Of a DNA stretch of 8,522 nucleotides, positions 6,620 to 8,522 are shown in pieces. A model generated the notes under the pieces. That model was given only the letters and a program-made list of their open reading frames with translations. It ran no database searches and had not been told where the DNA came from. How positions within the stretch are numbered: position 1 is the stretch's first letter; every line of letters starts with the position of its first letter. The DNA is from Porticoccaceae bacterium UBA2002 (GTDB lineage: Bacteria; Pseudomonadota; Gammaproteobacteria; Pseudomonadales; Porticoccaceae), in contig DDCQ01000039.1 in the NCBI GenBank assembly GCA_002334915.1, positions 1-8,522 of the forward strand, read 5' to 3'. The position numbers were made by a program, and so were the translations under genes.

Positions 6620-6648
6620 TTAGCCGTTTATTAATGTTATATTATAAC
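6620..6648 (+). promoter_or_regulatory. Candidate zur-znuCB promoter
   Basis: TTAGCC (6620-6625) and TATAAC (6643-6648) are separated by 17 bp. The -10 matches consensus at 5/6 and the -35 at 3/6. The -10 lies inside the Zur box, so bound Zur would exclude RNA polymerase. The predicted leader before the zur ATG is about 30 nt. Confidence 0.5.
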
Positions 6649-6653
6649 GTATC
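6631..6653. promoter_or_regulatory. Zur box operator between znuA and zur
   Basis: A 23-bp imperfect palindrome centred on T6642, with half-sites AATGTTATA (6633-6641) and TATAACGTA (6643-6651). Against the gammaproteobacterial Zur consensus (GAAATGTTATA, N, TATAACATTTC) it matches 18 of 22 defined positions; the mismatches are at the outer edges. Its position in the divergent znuA/zur gap supports Zur repression of both directions, including zur itself. Confidence 0.9.
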
Positions 6654-6669
6654 ATTTACCTATTCCCTA
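6641..6669 (-). promoter_or_regulatory. Candidate znuA promoter
   Basis: On the minus strand a perfect TATAAT (6646-6641) lies inside the Zur box, with TAGGGA 17 bp upstream as a weak -35 (3/6). The predicted znuA leader is about 80 nt. The two divergent -10 elements overlap, so the promoters may also compete with each other. Confidence 0.5.
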
Positions 6670-6685
6670 CATCGGTGCGGGCTTT

Positions 6686-7195
6686 ATGCTGACAAATTCG
6701 CGACTTGTACATCAACCCCATGACCATGGACGCTGCATTAGTGCTGCCCTAACCCGCGCCAATGATCTCTGTAGCGAGCAAAAGGTGCGTATGACCACTA
6801 CCAGGGAATCGGTACTGCGCCTGCTGTGGCAGAGTCACCAGCCTCTGGGTGCCTATCAGCTGCAGGGCCAGCTATCAGAGCTACTGAATAAACCAATTGC
6901 GCCACCTACGGTGTATAGAGCTATAGACTTTTTATTGCAGCTTGGCTTAATCCACCGCATTCCCTCTCTGAATGCCTATATTGGCTGCCCTTTTCCCAAT
7001 AGCGAGCACAGTAATCTATTTATGATCTGCAGTCAGTGCGGCAGTGCTGCTGAGGTGGCCCATAATACTATTAATAGCATGCTGCAAAGCGCCAGTGACA
7101 AGGCAAATTTTACCTTGCAGAGCCAATGCCTGGAGCTTTTTGGCCTCTGCCCGCAATGTTCCGAGCATCGGGAGGACACAGACAATGAACAATAG
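6686..7195 (+). CDS. zur: Zinc uptake regulator Zur (Fur family)
   Basis: A 169-residue Fur-family repressor that binds operators when zinc-loaded. The N-terminal winged-helix includes RMTTTRESVLRLL (35-47) and the DNA-contacting APPTVYRAIDFLL stretch (72-84). The structural zinc site is C115-x2-C118 with C155-x2-C158. The regulatory site residues of E. coli Zur (H77, C88, H96, E111) align with H90, C101, H108 and E123, which distinguishes it from Fur and argues for zinc sensing. The N-terminus carries an extra His/Cys-containing stretch (H9, H12, H14, C17). The ATG at 6686 is the first in the frame after the promoter; its Shine-Dalgarno is weak (GCGGG). The 3' end overlaps the znuC start by 11 bp, which suggests translational coupling. 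It is probably autoregulated through the upstream Zur box. Confidence 0.94.
   Translation: MLTNSRLVHQPHDHGRCISAALTRANDLCSEQKVRMTTTRESVLRLLWQSHQPLGAYQLQGQLSELLNKPIAPPTVYRAIDFLLQLGLIHRIPSLNAYIGCPFPNSEHSNLFMICSQCGSAAEVAHNTINSMLQSASDKANFTLQSQCLELFGLCPQCSEHREDTDNEQ
7170..7176 (+). promoter_or_regulatory. znuC ribosome binding site
   Basis: GGGAGGA lies inside the 3' end of zur, about 8 nt before the ATG at 7185. It is the best Shine-Dalgarno in the operon and decides the znuC start against the long upstream extension of the same frame. Confidence 0.85.
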
Positions 7196-7949
7196 TCCAC
7201 TAGTGGCGCTGGACAGTGTCAATAAAGGCTTTACTGGCAAGCATGTGCTGCACAATATCAGTCTGCAGCTCAATCAGGGGGAAATTACCACACTTATAGG
7301 CCCCAATGGGGCTGGAAAGTCGACACTGGTGCGGATTATTTTGGGTTTGCTGAAACCCGACTCCGGCTCGGTGGTCCCTGCAGCCAATCTTAATATAGGC
7401 TACATGCCGCAAAAACTGCATATTGACCCTACGCTGCCTATTTCGACCTGCCGTTTTTTGCAGCTGGCCAACGCCTCACACAGTGCCTGCCACAGCGCAC
7501 TTGAATCCGTGGGCATAGGCCATCTGGCGGCAACGCCTATCCAGAAGCTATCTGGCGGCGAAATACAGAGGGCTCTGCTGGCTCGGGCTATTTTGCGCAA
7601 GCCCAATTTACTGGTTTTGGATGAGCCAGTGCAGGGGGTCGATGTAAATGGTCAAAATGCGCTTTATAAAATGATTGGCGAGCTGAGCAAAAGCCTTAAC
7701 TGCGGGGTGCTGATGGTGTCCCATGACCTGCATATTGTAATGTCAGCCACCGATCAGGTGATTTGCTTGAATCATCATATTTGCTGCCATGGGCGGCCAG
7801 AGCAGGTAACTCAGGATCCGGCCTATCTGGATATCTTTGGCGAAACGGCCATCTATGCTCATCGTCATGACCATCAGCACAGCGTTCATGGCGAGGTGCT
7901 GGATGAACAGGGGGTGCATAGGCACGGGGAGGGTTGTGACCATGACTGA
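7185..7949 (+). CDS. znuC: Zinc ABC transporter ATP-binding protein ZnuC
   Basis: A 254-residue ABC ATPase that powers ZnuB-mediated zinc import at the inner membrane. Walker A GPNGAGKST is at 39-47, the Q-loop at Q76, the signature LSGGE at 122-126, Walker B NLLVLDE at 141-147 and the H-loop at H180. The C-terminal 30 residues are rich in histidine (H226, H228, H230, H232, H235, H245, H247, H253, plus C251), as often seen in ZnuC. The frame is open upstream to 7044, but those codons lie inside zur and encode nothing ABC-like. The ATG at 7185 has a strong Shine-Dalgarno and gives the family start. It overlaps zur by 11 bp and znuB by 8 bp, so the three genes are one tightly coupled operon. 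Confidence 0.96.
   Translation: MNNSPLVALDSVNKGFTGKHVLHNISLQLNQGEITTLIGPNGAGKSTLVRIILGLLKPDSGSVVPAANLNIGYMPQKLHIDPTLPISTCRFLQLANASHSACHSALESVGIGHLAATPIQKLSGGEIQRALLARAILRKPNLLVLDEPVQGVDVNGQNALYKMIGELSKSLNCGVLMVSHDLHIVMSATDQVICLNHHICCHGRPEQVTQDPAYLDIFGETAIYAHRHDHQHSVHGEVLDEQGVHRHGEGCDHD
7926..7933 (+). promoter_or_regulatory. znuB ribosome binding site
   Basis: GGGGAGGG, 8 nt before the znuB ATG at 7942 and inside the 3' end of znuC. It supports the chosen start and independent re-initiation within the operon. Confidence 0.8.
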
Positions 7950-8522
7950 TTTTCTTGTCTATGCTCTGCTGGCGGGACTGGGTGTGGCGCTGGTGGCCGG
8001 GCCTCTGGGCTGTTTTGTAGTCTGGCGGCGCATGGCTTATTTTGGCGATACTCTGGCCCACAGCGCCCTGTTGGGAGTTGCTCTGGGCGTGCTGTTGCAG
8101 GTCAATCTAAATATTACGGTCACTGCGGTGCCTCTGATAATGGCGCTGGGACTGGTGGTATTGGAGCAGCGCGGTTTTTTGTCACTGGACACATTGCTGG
8201 GCATTCTTTCTCATTCGGCGCTGGCCGCTGGTTTAGTGGTTATTGCACTGCTGCCAGATGTGCGGGTCGATCTGATGTCCCTGCTATTTGGTGATCTGCT
8301 GGCGGTGACTCTCAATGATCTCTGGGTGATTTATGGGGTAGCGGCTCTGGTGCTGGTGTTGCTGGGGATGCTGTGGAAGCAACTGATTAATATTACTGTG
8401 GATGCAGAGCTGGCGGCGGTGGAGGGCACTAATGTGCCACTGGTGCGCACGGCGCTGATGCTAATTACCGCGCTGGTTATTGCTATTGCCATGAAAATTG
8501 TCGGTGTGCTGCTGATTACCGC
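7942..8522 (+). CDS. znuB: Zinc ABC transporter permease ZnuB, N-terminal part (cut by window edge)
   Basis: The first 193 codons of the inner-membrane permease that forms the zinc channel with ZnuC and receives zinc from ZnuA. The frame stays open to the right edge. Conserved family stretches are AGPLGCFVVWRRMAYFGDTL (19-38), AHSALLGVALG (39-49), DTLLGILSHSALAAGLVV (83-100), RVDLMSLLFGDLLAVT (108-123) and ITALVIAIAMKIVGVLLIT (175-193). All closely resemble E. coli ZnuB. Hydrophobic segments lie at roughly 4-27, 40-52, 58-75, 84-104, 128-145 and 168-193. Typical ZnuB is about 260 residues, so around a quarter is missing. The ATG overlaps the znuC stop region by 8 bp, with a good Shine-Dalgarno. 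Confidence 0.95.
   Translation, partial: MTDFLVYALLAGLGVALVAGPLGCFVVWRRMAYFGDTLAHSALLGVALGVLLQVNLNITVTAVPLIMALGLVVLEQRGFLSLDTLLGILSHSALAAGLVVIALLPDVRVDLMSLLFGDLLAVTLNDLWVIYGVAALVLVLLGMLWKQLINITVDAELAAVEGTNVPLVRTALMLITALVIAIAMKIVGVLLIT

Noticed and set aside
6323..6634. 103-codon plus-strand ORF opposite the znuA 5' end and its promoter
   Set aside because: It is antisense to znuA, crosses the regulatory gap and ends in the Zur box; the composition reflects the Gly/Ser/Pro linker on the other strand.
7044..7184. N-terminal extension of ZnuC to 7044
   Set aside because: These codons are inside zur in another frame, and a strong Shine-Dalgarno marks the ATG at 7185.
7696..8061. 121-codon minus-strand ORF opposite the znuC-znuB junction
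   Set aside because: Its His/Pro/Arg-rich composition mirrors the His-rich znuC tail and znuB start on the other strand.

Overview
The window looks like chromosomal core sequence from a marine-type gammaproteobacterium. Its gene neighbourhood (dsbA, cytochrome c4, engB, polA, then a zinc-uptake locus) resembles that of Pseudomonas, but the proteins are not pseudomonad in detail. A member of the Cellvibrionales/SAR92-like groups is my best guess, from general resemblance only. No mobile element, prophage, CRISPR array, rRNA or tRNA was seen.

Layout, left to right. (1) The 5' end of a minus-strand serC, of the alphaproteobacterial/Methanosarcina subtype, is cut by the left edge. (2) An intergenic stretch holds a candidate serC promoter, a perfect hairpin terminator for dsbA, and a 19-bp tandem repeat that runs into the last codons of dsbA. 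(3) Minus-strand cytochrome c4 and dsbA form a probable two-gene unit of exported proteins. (4) engB, a ribosome-assembly GTPase, lies divergently on the plus strand. (5) A 250-bp gap lies between the converging engB and polA. It carries what looks like a small RNA gene on the minus strand: an excellent sigma-E/AlgU-type promoter, about 105 nt of RNA with a C-rich hairpin loop, and a strong intrinsic terminator. Its position and orientation are those of E. coli Spot 42 (spf) and Pseudomonas ErsA. (6) polA is full length, with all three domains and all catalytic motifs. (7) znuA lies directly upstream of polA on the same strand. (8) A divergent zur-znuC-znuB operon follows, with znuB cut by the right edge. 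A near-consensus Zur box lies between znuA and zur and overlaps the candidate -10 elements of both.

How the genes work together. ZnuA (periplasmic zinc binding), ZnuC (ATPase) and ZnuB (permease) form a complete high-affinity zinc importer. Zur should repress both sides of the locus, including its own gene, when zinc is plentiful. DsbA introduces disulfides in the periplasm and cytochrome c4 carries electrons there. ZnuA keeps the Cys pair that forms a disulfide in E. coli ZnuA, so it is a plausible DsbA client. The most notable item is the sRNA candidate, which would link envelope stress to post-transcriptional control.
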